This document shows positions 1 through 11,257 of a stretch of DNA of 64,000 nt, piece by piece (within the stretch, counting starts at the first letter, position 1; each line of letters starts with the position of its first letter). The DNA lies in contig JANTQE010000030.1 in the NCBI GenBank assembly GCA_032988195.1, positions 342,404 to 406,403 on the forward strand. Reading direction: 5' to 3'. The position numbers and the translations under genes are program-made. The DNA comes from Arachnomyces sp. PD_36 (lineage: Eukaryota; Ascomycota; Eurotiomycetes; Onygenales; Arachnomycetaceae). The notes under the pieces were generated by a model. It made no database searches, had not been told where the DNA came from, and saw only the letters and a list, made by a program, of their open reading frames with translations.

Positions 1-1788
1 GCTGTTGGGGGCGTTGATGCTGACCCCGCCGAATTTGACGTAGGGGAGGATCAGTTGGACGAGAACTGAGCCTAGTTTGCCGGCGGCGGCGGCGATGCCG
101 TGGCAAGTGCCGCGGTAGCGGGTTGGGAAGATTTCGGCGGGGATCTGGGGAGGTTAATTTTGCTGGGGTGAGAGGGAGGGGATAAGGGAACATACGATGA
201 ATGTTAGGGTATTTGGCCCTATTGAGCTGGGTGTTAGCGATTCGTTGGTGCTTAGACGTAATGGGTGATGACTTACCTAGATTGAATGATAGCTGACATA
301 GTGCATATAGTACAATGCTAACAGCATGGAAGTTACTATGAAAGGCTCGAAAGTAAGATCCACCTGTAACAGCAAGAAGAACCGCAAGCCACAAGAAAGA
401 CCACGACATGACCTTTTTGCGTGGGATATAGTTGATCACTTTGATGAGGATAATGCTTCCGACGATGGACCCGAGAGAAGCTGTGAGGATGGATTGTTTT
501 CCATTGTTCTCAAGGACGCTGTATATTGGCGGCAAGTACAGCTTCTTATTATACACAGTGACCTGTGTGAAATCAGACACCCAGTTTGGGACGTATTCCA
601 TAGCATCGGGTGTTGGTAGGTCTTTACCCTCGGGTGCCTTGTGAGAGGCCCACAAGCGGGCAAGGGTATGCGGATTGTTGATTCCAAGGCCGTAGAATGC
701 AAAGTCCATCAAGAACCAGCAGGCAGATGTTCCAGCCAGGTATCTCCAGTTACCTTCTGTGATGAAGTACTGCTTAATGTCAACCCATGAGAAGGGGACA
801 GGCAACGGCTCATCCTCTTCCTCGTCAAAGGTATCCATGTCGGGGTCAATCTCATCCATCTCAAGATCAGATTGGAAGATCAGTGGATCTGTTGCTCCGT
901 AATGGACAGCTGTCTCCTTGACGGCTCGATCGCCCTCATCCTGCACATCAAGTGTGAATCTTCCTGGGTCCGTAATAGACCATCGAAAGATAATGGCAAC
1001 CAAGGCTGGTATCGCACCCACCCCAGATACCCAGCGCCAAACACTATCGATAATCGGTTTACAGTATGCAGGATCTGTGCTATGCTCGAAATTCTTTCTC
1101 CCGTTAAGTCCCCAAAGGACCCAGAGGCCGACAAGCTGCGCCATGAGTTGGCCAACGGGTTGCATAAGGAACACGGCAGCCATCATCCGAGCTCGCGATC
1201 TCACAGGCGCCCATCTGTTCATGGGTAAGCACTGATCTACTCAATCTCGATAGCCTAAAAAAAGACAATCAACGGCAGGATGTGAACTCACTCAGCTGTT
1301 ATCACCGCACTGAGGGGATATTCAGCGCCAATCCCGATTCCCATGAGGAACCGCCAACAGTACAACATAGCGGTGATGGACATTGTCCCAGTCCATTTCC
1401 CGTCCGGGTCTGAGATCCATCCAGGGGAACTCTGAGTAACTCCTATCGTCGAGAAGATAACTATAATCAACTCGAACCCATACAGCTTTGTTCGCCCAAA
1501 TCTGTCGGCCAAGTATCCGAAGACAAGCTGCCCAAGTATAGAGCCAGCGAGGGTGAGGGTATTTATGGTTGATTCGTGGTATCCGGTATGGTCATCCTCC
1601 CAATACACGTATGCGAGCGAGGGAAGAATGACGTTGGTGGAGAACAAGTTATACGAATCCGTGAAGAAACCCGAGCTCGCAACCGCCCAGACTAACCAGT
1701 TGAAGCGGTTGCTATCGATCGTTTTCTGTATGTGGGTTCGTTTTTGGCGCCTAGTCTTGAGTATCGCGTCAGCATCGCTGTGGCTCAT
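1..1788 (-). CDS. PHO84-type inorganic phosphate:H+ symporter (MFS), 3' end outside window
   Basis: Imports inorganic phosphate with protons across the plasma membrane (phosphate:H+ symporter branch of the MFS). Start is the ATG at 1788. Exons: 1788-1292, 1214-277, 218-196 (only 23 nt) and 144 to the window edge. Visible landmarks are the N-terminal cytosolic stretch, the first helices with a G-x-L-A-D-R-F-G-R loop-2/3 motif, GIGIGAEYPLSA in helix 4, an acidic central loop (DEIDPDMDTFDEEED) and the PHO84 signature GPNTLTF...IPAEIFPTRYRGTCHGIAAA, which is only joined correctly if the microexon is used. About 534 residues are in the window; the last helices are missing because the window ends, not because the gene is broken. 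Two CACGTG boxes lie in the upstream region. Family assignment is confident; affinity class (high or low) is not determinable here. Confidence 0.93.
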
Positions 1789-2572
1789 GCGAGGTTATCG
1801 CAAGAACCGGATCATCATCACCTTCAAGTGAGTCGCAGTTGCGACCGGATTTTGCGGCCACACCATGATTGTTAGTCGTCAGCTATTTCGACCACAGGCA
1901 TGATTTAGCTGCCTGGACCAAAATTCTGTAAAAAGAGGGAGGGGAGGCCATGCCCTCTTTATGAGGTTCAGCCTTTTTTGTTAAACAGAGTCATGGATAT
2001 CCAGACTTCGGAGCCAAGGGACGTGGGTTACACATATTAAAGATAGAACAGAGAAAGTAAGGCGAACTGTGGCTGTAAGTATAGCCTCCACGGAGAGTCA
2101 TGTCTGACAATGCTCCCGCCAAAAAGGCCACTATTTTAGGACTTGAGCCTCAACTCCCATGCCCGGCCAAGCTGCACGTGTAGGGAGGAGACTTCATGGT
2201 GGACGCGAAGACGACAAGTAGGGGAGACCCTTGATCCCTTGATAGAAAGGCGTATATATAGAGAAGGCTACGCCGGAGAAAGGAGGCATCTCTCCTTCCT
2301 GCATATCGTCTGACATGGAATGCGCGATGCGATGGGACTAGATCCGTCCCCCGATACGAAGATGAGGCTCACCATCTGCAAGGCAGAACCTCCTTAAGCG
2401 TATTTTCTCGCTTTCGTCTGACCGTTAAGACTTTTTCCCTCTTCCATCATTGTTCTTTCCCCTCTTTTTTTTTGTTCGTTGCGCCTTCTCTCACAGACTC
2501 GCGGAAAGATCACCAAAAGGGACATTGAGGTCGTGTTGATCCAATCACAACGCCCCATCCCACCACGTGGAG
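1789..2572. promoter_or_regulatory. Divergent promoter region with CACGTG boxes
   Basis: Shared upstream region between the leftward phosphate transporter and the rightward gene at 2573. It contains CACGTG at 2175-2180 (about 390 bp from the transporter ATG) and at 2564-2569 (just before the ATG of the other gene), plus a TATATATA run near 2252. CACGTG is the core bound by Pho4/NUC-1-type bHLH phosphate regulators, so phosphate-responsive control is a reasonable inference, but the same core is used by other bHLH factors. No ORF here looks coding. Confidence 0.4.
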
Positions 2573-4873
2573 ATGGCGGCTCCTGGTTTTTCCGTCTTTG
2601 AGCTCCTCCGAGCGGCTGACAAAGCAAAGCACGTGTACAACACCTTCTATGGGGAATTCGACAACGCGCCGGCGAGGATCCAGGAGTTGGCAGAGACGTC
2701 TAAGTATCTTCATGATCTCCTGGAGAATGTTCGCAAGATAGTCGAGTGGTATGGCGTGGCGTTCCCGGGGGAGTCCAGCTTCAGCAAGAGACTGGAGGAA
2801 TGCGATTCATTCATCAGTAAATACAGCGCCTTGCAGCCGGTCGATACCTCCGATGCTGGCGTCAGCGCAAATGGGAAGACCATACAGCACAAGGTGCGGC
2901 GGGTATGGCTGACCACTCGCTATGCTTTCAACCATAGCTCCGACCAGTTAAAGGGGGGGCTTCTCCTGGAGATGCAGAAGCTCAATACCTTCATTCTCGT
3001 ATATGCTTTGTAAGTCGTCCAAACGTTCCTTTGCGGGACAAGACATCGGCTGATGGTAGCACTTAGAACACGCTCAATCCCGGATAGCGACACGAGGAAT
3101 AGTGATCACCGTGTCGCCAGCCGAAACACCCGGCCCCCGGCATCGAATACTGACGAGTTCCAGAAGCTCTTCAACCGTCTCTTGACAATCAGGTATTCGT
3201 ACGAACGGGAGACGAACCAGGCGGTGCAGCAGAATCGCGTGGTTGATGCCTCCAATATCTCACGGAACCTGGAGGGGCTATGGCAAGAACTCTGCGAGAT
3301 GGCAGGCCTAGGAGACGATTCGGCTCCCGCTCTCCCAACAGAGAGGCTCTTACAGTCCCCCACCCCGTTCTGGAATGAGACAGTAGTCAACGTTACGACC
3401 CCGTCTATCCGCACCACTATCTATAATAGCCAAACCCAGCTCCTTGAACAGCCGATATCACCGCAAGACGAGAGCCCGCCATCCCCCAGGAATATCCCAT
3501 CCCCCAGATATATCATCGACGAGAGAAGCCAAAGCCCCTGCATTTCGCCCGAACCCAGGGCTCCCTCGCTTTTCACAGAGTCCATGTTTTCCGGAAGTAG
3601 TCCTGGAACCTCTCCCTCCGTGATCGGGAATTCTCAGCCTCGAGGTTCGGTCTCAGGGAGGGCTCCATCGTTTGTTCTCACTCCATCGGCACTGCCCTCT
3701 TGCAAGGCCTTTATGTACGTTGACCAGACTCCTGCTGGGCATCGAGACGCACTGACATCTTCATAGAACCTTGCGGCCGGGTAGGCGCCATCAGCTTCAT
3801 CTTTGGCATATCTTAGAAACTGGAGCTACCCGTAAGCTCATATGGTCGAGAAGCGATCCTGCAACGACATTGGAGCACCACTGTAAGTCGAGTCAAAGGA
3901 CTGATTATTCCGAGTACATACTGATTGCCAATAGTACCACGCGATGTGTTTCCATATACGAAGCACAGTTCCCATAAAAACAGTCTCCACGTATCTTTCC
4001 AGGACAGACATAAGCTGGTTTTCAAACGCCAGGAAACTGTTGACCGTCAATTCGAGATTGATCCTGAATACCAATTTATCAACCACGATGATCTGAGAAT
4101 GTTCCAGGAGGGGGTGCGAGACATGGAACTATCGGGGACCTTCGAATTCGACAAGCTCTGGTCAGCAAGGAAAGGCTTTCTCGGGGAAGCAACGAACGAA
4201 ACCCTAAAGTTATGGAGAAGTCATGAAATCCCCCCTGTACCCCTGATGACATTTTACGCAAGCAGCGATAAAGAACAACGCCACGTAGAGCTATGCCTCC
4301 AGTGGTTTGAGCCGCAGTTCGTTTCAGACAAGCCAACAAACCTTGTCCGTCTTAACTTCAAGCGCCCAAAGTCGGGTAACGCGGAGCATAGTGAGCAAGG
4401 GGGCCGTGTTTCGAGAGTCGTACGAAGGTTCTCATTCGGCAAAACGAGCCCCATTAGTGGTAAAATTCCCATCCTGGTACCAAGTAATAGCCCATTAAAC
4501 TAATCGGTTGTAGGGAGTCCTCCACGATTTCCACCGCCTGACCAGAGTCCGCCAAGATCGGACTCAAAGCGATCCTCGGTGAGCAGTGTCGCCTCGAGCA
4601 TCATTCATGAAGGGCGGCTATTTCCTCCGAGTGATATTGTGGATAAGTATCGATATATTGCGATCCGATTTAGTACTCCATCCGGTAGGCGTCCGTCTTC
4701 CGAGCTCGATTGGGTTAGTTATACTGATACGCGATGTCCTAGATTTCCAGGCCTTCGTTAAAGCTTTTGAAGAGGCATCAAATGGAGCTGGAGCGCCAGC
4801 CAACACGAACTTCTCGAGGGTGACGTCCATACCAGAGCTGTCAGAAACAGCCATGATATCGGAATTGCCATAG
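2573..4873 (+). CDS. Fungal protein of unknown function, six exons, 675 aa
   Basis: I do not recognise this gene. The first ATG in frame is at 2573. Exons: 2573-3009, 3067-3714, 3767-3882, 3935-4459, 4514-4684 and 4743-4873, with introns of 52-58 nt; the total is exactly 676 codons including the stop. The donor at 4460 (GTAAAA) is the weakest call. The N-terminal 145 residues are helical and begin with a MAAPGFSVFELLRAADKA-type stretch followed by a helix bundle, the style of N-terminal domain often seen in fungal regulatory or STAND-like proteins, but no NB-ARC/NACHT P-loop follows. The middle (about 210-330) is Ser/Pro-rich and disordered. The C-terminal part alternates folded-looking segments with another Pro/Ser linker (GSPPRFPPPDQSPP). 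Likely a cytosolic or nuclear regulatory protein; function unknown. Confidence 0.75.
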
Positions 4874-6079
4874 TCGGAGAATTCGGTCATATGGTCGACC
4901 AGATTCATAACCTAAATTGCCGCGAAAACTTTGAAGCTACGGGCGGTATGACGCGCGCAGCTCGAACAATGAGGTGGTCTAGAAACGGGGCTGCTGAAGG
5001 CCCTTTTTGGCCGTATCACCCCAAAACGCGGGGCCCTACGCGACGCATTCTGGAGGGTCTCCTTGGACGAACAACCTAAACTCGCACATAGATCCTATTC
5101 GGATCGTACAGGGGAGCGTTCGTCGCCCGAAACCCGAAGAAAAATGTGCTAGGAAACCAGAAGCAACACGAGGAAAAGAGGAATACATGGGAGAAAGACA
5201 CGTTCACGTATTCGTTAGTATGCCCCGTTTGGGGCAAAGTCTTGGCCATGGAGCAGAGGTGGCGGGAAAATAGGAGGTTGAATTCCTGTTTGAAACCGCG
5301 TTCAGGGCTCGGGCAAGATGCTGAAGAGATAGGGAGCTTTTTGAGGGATGAAGTCAGAAGGAGGGCTAGCTGTAATATCCGTGAACTTGGGAACGGTATC
5401 AGGGAAAACATAGAATATCATCCAGCGTCAGGGCGTTCGATTCCGGAAAAGAGTCAATTGGCCTCTCCCTTCGATGGTAGAGATGGGTTTAGCATTTGCT
5501 GATTGGAAATATCAGTTTTGAGTAGTTGTATGGCCATTTCAGTTGGAATTTTTAGGCCGAGGGTTTGCCTTGAAGAAACTGTAAGCAGGCTGGCTAGTTC
5601 GCCTCTAGCGATAATCTAAGAGATGCTTGTACGGCCTGGAGAGTAGAAAAAGAACAACTGCTTCAAAGGCAATACTGAGTTGATAGAAAGCCCCTCAGTC
5701 TCTTGGGACCTTTGCCCCATTCTGTTGTTGGAAAGGAGGTTGAAGGAAAGAAAGGAGGAAAGACGATGAGTGCGAACTTGAAGAAAGCAAAGGTTGACAT
5801 AATCAAGTGCTCATGTGACTCTCCAGTCTCGACATCCTTGCAAGGCGTCGACAGACGATGACTTTCAAGCTTCAATTACTATTCTTTTCCTTCCATCCGA
5901 GTGTAGCCCTGGCCTCAAAGGGTACATACAACAAAGGCCTGCATACAATATGACCGAGACTTAACCTGAATACTGGAAAATAAGACATTCTTCGTGCCAA
6001 GCCCCTGATTCATCCCACACGTCAAGAGGTCGTCACCAATCCGCAAGGCTCCTCCCTGCATACTGGCTCCAGTGGATCT
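4874..6079. other. Intergenic, no gene recognised
   Basis: Open frames here (for example the plus-strand frame 5146-5502) are short, lack homology-like motifs and overlap each other on both strands. I see no RNA gene, repeat or promoter that I can support beyond likely flanking UTRs. Confidence 0.5.
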
Positions 6080-6555
6080 TTAACAGCGTCGAACTGTTAC
6101 ATCATGACTGCCCAAGTCAATGCTATCTTCCCAGCCAAAGACATAGGAGAGATGACTATCACCAAAAGCTAGCCGAATCATGCACAGTCTGCCGCTGCCC
6201 GAATCAATACCAGTCGCAACGTCACACGCGCCAGATACTTCCCACGCATCGCAACAGGAATTGTTGCAGTATACCAATAGTATCCCATCGCAGACTGCGA
6301 CATAGCGCTAGTTGTATGAGACGTGGAGACGGGATACTCCGAACATATCGTTGAACTTGCCGTGGATGAAAGAGAGTCCGTCCTACCCAGGTCCGTCGCC
6401 TCCAGTGCACGTCCACTCGTCTTCGGCGTTGACGATGGCTGAGGCAAGGGCAAGGGCCAAAAGCGTGACGAGGTTGGTTTTCTGAAGTCTCTGATAAGAG
6501 AATCCTGAATACGTCCTCTCGCAGCAGGTATCAGGAGAATACAACTTCTTACCAT
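6080..6555 (-). pseudogene. Decayed small secreted cysteine-rich protein gene with two TAG stops
   Basis: The model is an ATG at 6555-6553 immediately followed by a GTAAGA donor, a 62-nt intron (6552-6491) and a second exon 6490-6080. It encodes a signal peptide (RLQKTNLVTLLALALASAIVNA) and a mature protein starting EDEWTCTGGDGPG. The same frame continues to a TAA at 6080 but is broken by TAG at 6385-6383 (after GDGPG) and TAG at 6310-6308 (after HVSYN). Between and after the stops the frame keeps clear coding character, with a Cys cluster (YCNNSCCDAWEVSGACDV) and a terminal Cys. Both stops are one CAG-to-TAG transition away from Gln, as expected from repeat-induced point mutation or cytosine deamination. 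An intron removing both stops (GT at 6387, AG at 6308) leaves the Cys-rich frame, so it does not rescue the protein. Confidence 0.65.
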
Positions 6556-8985
6556 TGCGGTGGGCTGGGGAGATCCAATCTAACGACGGCGTGCGAATAT
6601 CCTTTCAACACAGCACGCAAATCATATTAACATGGATTCGTCCTGGAGGAAAGTTTGCTTGAATTTATTGACTGATTTTAGGGATAATAGATACGCTGCA
6701 TCAATGCACTTTGCATTTGGGCATCTTTCTAGGGTTTGAGGCGATGAAGGGGTATTTATATCACGCCCAGAGCCCGCCCAGCTAGTACTACTAATATATG
6801 AACGAAATTAGACCCCAAGATTTTCATATACAATGTTATCCCTCAACGTCTCGTTATCTTTCACTTCCCCAACCACAGCGGCAAGGCACAATAAGTTGTT
6901 GGGTTTGTCCTTGCACCACTATTCTGCCGTCCAGGACCAATACTACATGCATTCAGCTTCTTTCCCCAAGAACTCGCTCTTGGCAAATCTTGGAAGGTCG
7001 TATCGGGGGATCAGAGCTAATCGGGGTATTTTAGGCGTGGGGTTTTTCGGAGAACCGTGCTCGTGCGCGCAGCGGCAAACGGAGAGATCTGCATAACCAA
7101 CGCAGTGAAGACAATTGATTCGATGGGAAGTTTTGACAAGCTGACACTCTCCCGAAACTTTCCACCTTCGGGTCAGAGCACGGTTCTCTTTGTCGTGTTT
7201 GCTCTTGGTATCCAACAGAGAATACTCATAATAAGGGCCCATTAATTTCTTTAATGGCATACGGAGCAGAGACTACCCCAGGGAGGTGTCACCTAGCCGC
7301 CCCGATTTTAGTGTGATCAAGTTCAGACTGAATCCGCCAATGTTTGGAATCGTGGTTGGCGAGCCACACCAATGATCGGGGCGGGAAAGTGCTGATGTCA
7401 AGGCCCTCAGGTGCTTAGTTCTTTCCTACAACGTGGGCGGGGAGAGCGAGAAGAAATCTAAAAGACAGTGCGCGGAAACGGCTCTGACATCGGCAACCCC
7501 GCAGGATGGCTAGGGGTGGAAGGGTTCTTCCCGGACATCCTCCTCAATATCGACCATCCATTAGCGCCATTGGTATGAAAGCGCTCTGGCCGCAGGTATG
7601 GGTATGACTGCAACGTATGATCGTTTCTAGAACTCCCGTTGGCGATGCTATCACCTTCTCATACATCGCTCAAACGGAAGATAAGGGATGTCTTTCCCAG
7701 CGTTTAGGGTTGGTGTGGACGTATAATTGCGACAGGTAAATGCGAGCGTTTGCCGATGGCCACGGAAGGGAGGACATAAGAGTTGGCGATTCGGGAAATC
7801 AGCGCTCCTGGGCATCTAGCGACCAGGTCCTAGGAACGCCAAATCTTTCCGGTTCAAGTTTTTATGGCAATGGACCTTCTATGTCGTCTCCGACGAGCAG
7901 GTCTGGATATCCCGCGTCACTGCTAAAGCATGAATCTCTGTCAGGGCCAGGGAATGAGCAGACACTTACCCCGAGAATCAACCTCGCGTTCCTATACATG
8001 TGCACATGACGCCGGTGGGTACTACCATGGCTCCAATAGGGTCAACCTAGAGACCTCTTGCTGCGGGGACCTTCCCGGCAACGACCTCCTACGGCAGTGT
8101 GGTCCAAACTTGACCTAAACCGCCATGAGTATGGAAATATGACTCAAAACTATATACATTCACTCCCACTACTCCTATTCACTCGCACTCCTAAAATTAT
8201 TCACTAGCATCATTCACTAAATCCCCCTCATTCCATCATTTTCATAGGGTATAAGTACCCCATCAATCCCCCATCTTCCTTCCTTCCTTTCTCTCTCTCC
8301 TTTTTCTCTTCTTCACTAGGATCCTTTCTTCAACATCGCTAAGCATATCACCAGCAGGATCCCGCTCTCTCCCTAACAGCCAGAAAATACTACTCATTAT
8401 GTGAGATGGAGAGAGATATATTATATATATATACACCCAGGAACCGTCCCTCCACTTGTGGCCCTGCCATTGACAGCCCAAATGGAGTCATTCAAGCTCC
8501 ACGCCGGTCCGCGTCGCCAAAGCGGGTATTCCAGTAACTTTTCCATTCACTGGTATCTGTGTGGGCCTCGCGAATCAGCTAACGCTCTTGTAGTACCCCA
8601 TCCCCCATCCGACCTGCTCCTCCTAAGGACTGCCTAGCAAAACGCGCCAAGCCATTGTTCTGGGCCTCAATCATGGCTACAACTCAAGCTAACATGCCAC
8701 TAGCGCCCCAGGGAAGGCAGATCCTCGAAGTGAGATGAGGGCATTGAATGCTCTCAAAATGCAATTGCGGACTCCATCCTTCCCGCTCTGGCTGAACAAC
8801 AAAGGAAGAGGAGAAAATCTGAAAGCGCGGGAGGACCAACCGTTCAGTCGACGAAAACACCGAAGAGTGAGATATCTCGTGTTGTCAGGCACATACTACA
8901 CCACGGTGACAGACTAGTCGCATAGCTCAGGCAAGTAACCAAGAACGTCTCAAGCGAGATGCGGGCTGACCATATCACAGTAATC
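6556..8985. other. Intergenic, no gene recognised; short AT and TTCC tracts
   Basis: Nothing coding is supported. There is a pyrimidine tract (TTCC/TCTC) at about 8276-8315 and a TA-repeat run at about 8415-8432. Frames on both strands are short and mutually overlapping. The region flanks two damaged genes, so it may be old decayed sequence. Confidence 0.5.
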
Positions 8986-10119
8986 ATGTCTCGTCTGGAG
9001 AGCATGGCGGACGAGGTGCAGCTGCGGATTGTGGCCTTTCTAGATGGCCCCAGCATCCTCAAACTCGGTCAGACGTGTACAAGATACTCCCACTCCCAGC
9101 GCACAATGCGTACCACCACAAATAGATTGATGCATATTCATGAAGATCACCTGCACACCGAACGTCAGGCGTTGGAGAGGGTCGGGAAGAGTTGGAGGAA
9201 GGTGGTTCTAATGGGACGAATTGAAGCTTTTCTCGATCAGGCCGAGGTATGCCCATACGAAGACGGAATTAGGGAGCAGCTGGGGGAGAAATATATGCGG
9301 GTCCGCCTTGGAAGTATGCATGATGGAATACGACAGGTTCTTTAGAGGAGCAATTATTATGAAGGCTCTTTACAGGGGGTCAAAACAGACGAGCGATGAC
9401 CTACAGAGCGAGATGACCATTGATGACAGACACGACTTCATAGTGCGCCTAGACCCTAAAGACCCCATGACGGAACATACGATCATCCTGAGCACGCTGG
9501 CCACATGGGCAAACAGAACCTCCAACAGTATCGTCCAAGGTGAGTTGGAGAATATTCTGCCGCGGCAAGTATCGCTAACCCTAACCCTAACCCTGCAGGT
9601 ACTGTTCCCTACCGGCATATTTGCGACTCGGCTGACCTTGGTAGCATGGAGCAAATCCCCCGCATAAGCGAATTGGTCGAACACGTTCGTAAAGTCGGCC
9701 TCGAGCGTCTATCCCCTGGTACAGCCACAAACAAAACCTACGACATCGGCTGGATTGTCGTACGCGACGAGTATCTTAACGAGTGGTGCGCCATCTTCCA
9801 GGAGGGCCACAAGGAGGCTCTCAAACTGCGCGCTGTATATGTGACGGCAAAGGAGTTCCCGATCCAGGCCGATGGCCATGTCTTACCCTCAAACAATACT
9901 TCCAAGTGGTGGACAACGAGCAGGATGAGACGCCCCATCTCACGGTCACGGTTGTTGGAGATAAACTTGGGCGCGAAATCGGCCTTTGCCTGGCGGGAAG
10001 AGGAGATTCTCGCCGATAACGGGCGAACCACCCGTCAAATCGGTGATAGTCATGAAGAGGTACTAGTCCGCCAGATAACCTCTCATCCCCATCTCGACTC
10101 CAGAGGCACAAGAAATTAA
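8986..10119 (+). pseudogene. F-box-like protein gene, probably frameshifted
   Basis: From ATG 8986 (or 9004) the frame begins with an F-box-like block, MADEVQLRIVAFLDGP then SILKLGQTCTRYSHSQRT, the usual substrate-adaptor signature of SCF ubiquitin ligases. Coding character then moves to another frame near 9310 (EYDRFFRGAIIMKALYRG). It crosses a good intron (GTGAGT at 9540, CAG at 9598) and continues as GTVPYRHICDSADLGSMEQI. Near 9885 it seems to move frame again (LTLKQYFQVVDNEQDE then TPHLTVTVVGDKLG, stop at 10017-10019), although the original frame stays open to 10119. No intron with normal signals fixes the first shift except a 118-nt one (9247-9364) that would remove coding-looking sequence. 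Either the gene is a pseudogene or my intron model is incomplete. Confidence in the F-box identity is moderate. Confidence 0.45.
9576..9593. repeat. Interstitial telomere-like tract (three CCCTAA units)
   Basis: TAACCCTAACCCTAACCC lies at the 3' end of an intron of the F-box-like gene, just before the CTGCAG acceptor. This is three units of the TTAGGG repeat used by most filamentous ascomycetes. It doubles as the polypyrimidine stretch of the intron. Confidence 0.8.
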
Positions 10120-10131
10120 ACCGAAGTTTAC

Positions 10132-10247
10132 TTACTTCCGCTTCAGCCGGGGAGAAATGGGGGAGATTTATATACTATATATACACTTCCAGGAGCACCC
10201 ACCCGGTTGCCACGAGAGTGAAGGGAGTTAGAGAGAAGCGGAAGTAA
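10132..10247. repeat. Inverted repeat pair, 13 bp arms
   Basis: TTACTTCCGCTTC at 10132-10144 is the exact reverse complement of GAAGCGGAAGTAA at 10235-10247, bounding a 116-bp segment with an AT-rich core (tatactatatatac). It could be a small foldback/MITE-like element or one end of a larger mobile element. No clear target-site duplication was seen. Confidence 0.5.
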
Positions 10248-10398
10248 AGGCTAGTATTGCCCAGAAATCGTTGAGAACGTGCAAAGACTTACGCTCAGGG
10301 TCCAAAATTACGCACGAACAATTTCTGCTCTTTCGAGCAATCTGCCCACCCGCTCAGCCTGCTTCCGCATTTAGCGCGGCGGTGCATCATCTTGATGA

Positions 10399-11159
10399 AG
10401 AATTGCCAAGGGTTCCCCTGCCTCACACTCCACTCCTGCGAGATCCGCTGTCCGCGAGAGAAAGACCATCAAAAACATTGCCACCATCTCCCGACTGGGC
10501 CCGGTTTCCAGCAAGCTCAAGAGTATCGTCCACAGTCCAACAAAGAAGGCAGCAGAAAACCAGGCGAAAAAGGATGCCAACGCTGAGGCTCGCAAGAAGC
10601 GCAAGAAGAAGGCCCGAGACGACAAGGCGGACAAGGAACTGGCGGAACTTGAGGCAAAGCTCGAGGGTTTCCAAAGCGGAGGGGCTACGTCCTCTACTAA
10701 CCTCGCTACACTGGAAATCTCGGCGACGCAGAGTACCAATCTCAAGTCCGAGTTTGCGGAACCGAATCCCTTTGACGCTCCAACCTCAGGCAAAATTTCA
10801 TGAATCAGGATACATCGGAGTCGGAGAAGGATGAGTCGCCTAAGAATGTCTATCGAAGGATTGAAAGAAGGTTTCGGAGAGAGATTCAAGCAGACATCAG
10901 ATACCTCAATCGACTGAAGTCGGCCAATCGCAGCCAGACCGCGGCGGCTAGACTTTTGGTGCAACGGGAATACAAACATCGAGAAGAAGCAGGCGAGTCG
11001 GAATTGAGCGAAAACGACGACTACAATCAGTGGGCCGTCAGTGACGCAGACGACGACGAGGCGTATCAGGCACTCGCCAAGGAACTCGGAGTGGATGATG
11101 ATGCGGGAAGGAGGTGTCTTCCCGGACCAGGCTTTTACGGCGCTGAAGGCGCCTGTTAG
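10399..11159 (+). pseudogene. Degenerate ORFs with basic coiled-coil character
   Basis: Two frames with protein-like composition run end to end. The first (10399-10803) lacks an ATG and reads through a Lys/Arg-rich helix (NAEARKKRKKKARDDKADKE, then LAELEAKLEGFQ) resembling a bZIP or coiled coil. The second starts with ATG 10800, overlapping the first stop by four bases in a different frame. It carries NVYRRIERRFRREIQADIRY, then LNRLKSANRSQ and an acidic tail, ending at 11159. The frame change at the join and the missing start suggest remnants of a single longer gene. I do not recognise the family. They sit directly upstream of the P-loop fragment and may have belonged to the same gene. Confidence 0.4.
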
Positions 11160-11257
11160 TGGTCCCCCCTACGAACCTCGATTATATAGAGAGCCAAGAC
11201 AACCTAAAATTGGTTTCCAACGACTCTGATCTTGTACCAAGCAAGATTGGTTGATCC

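Noticed and set aside
880..1228. Long overlapping frames on both strands in 872-1235
   Set aside because: They are shadows of exon 2 of the phosphate transporter, whose minus-strand frame reads continuously through the family motifs.
6308..6387. An intron that would remove both TAG codons from the decayed secreted gene
   Set aside because: GT at 6387 to AG at 6308 is possible, but the joined frame leaves the cysteine-rich sequence and gives a low-quality tail, so nonsense mutation is the better explanation.
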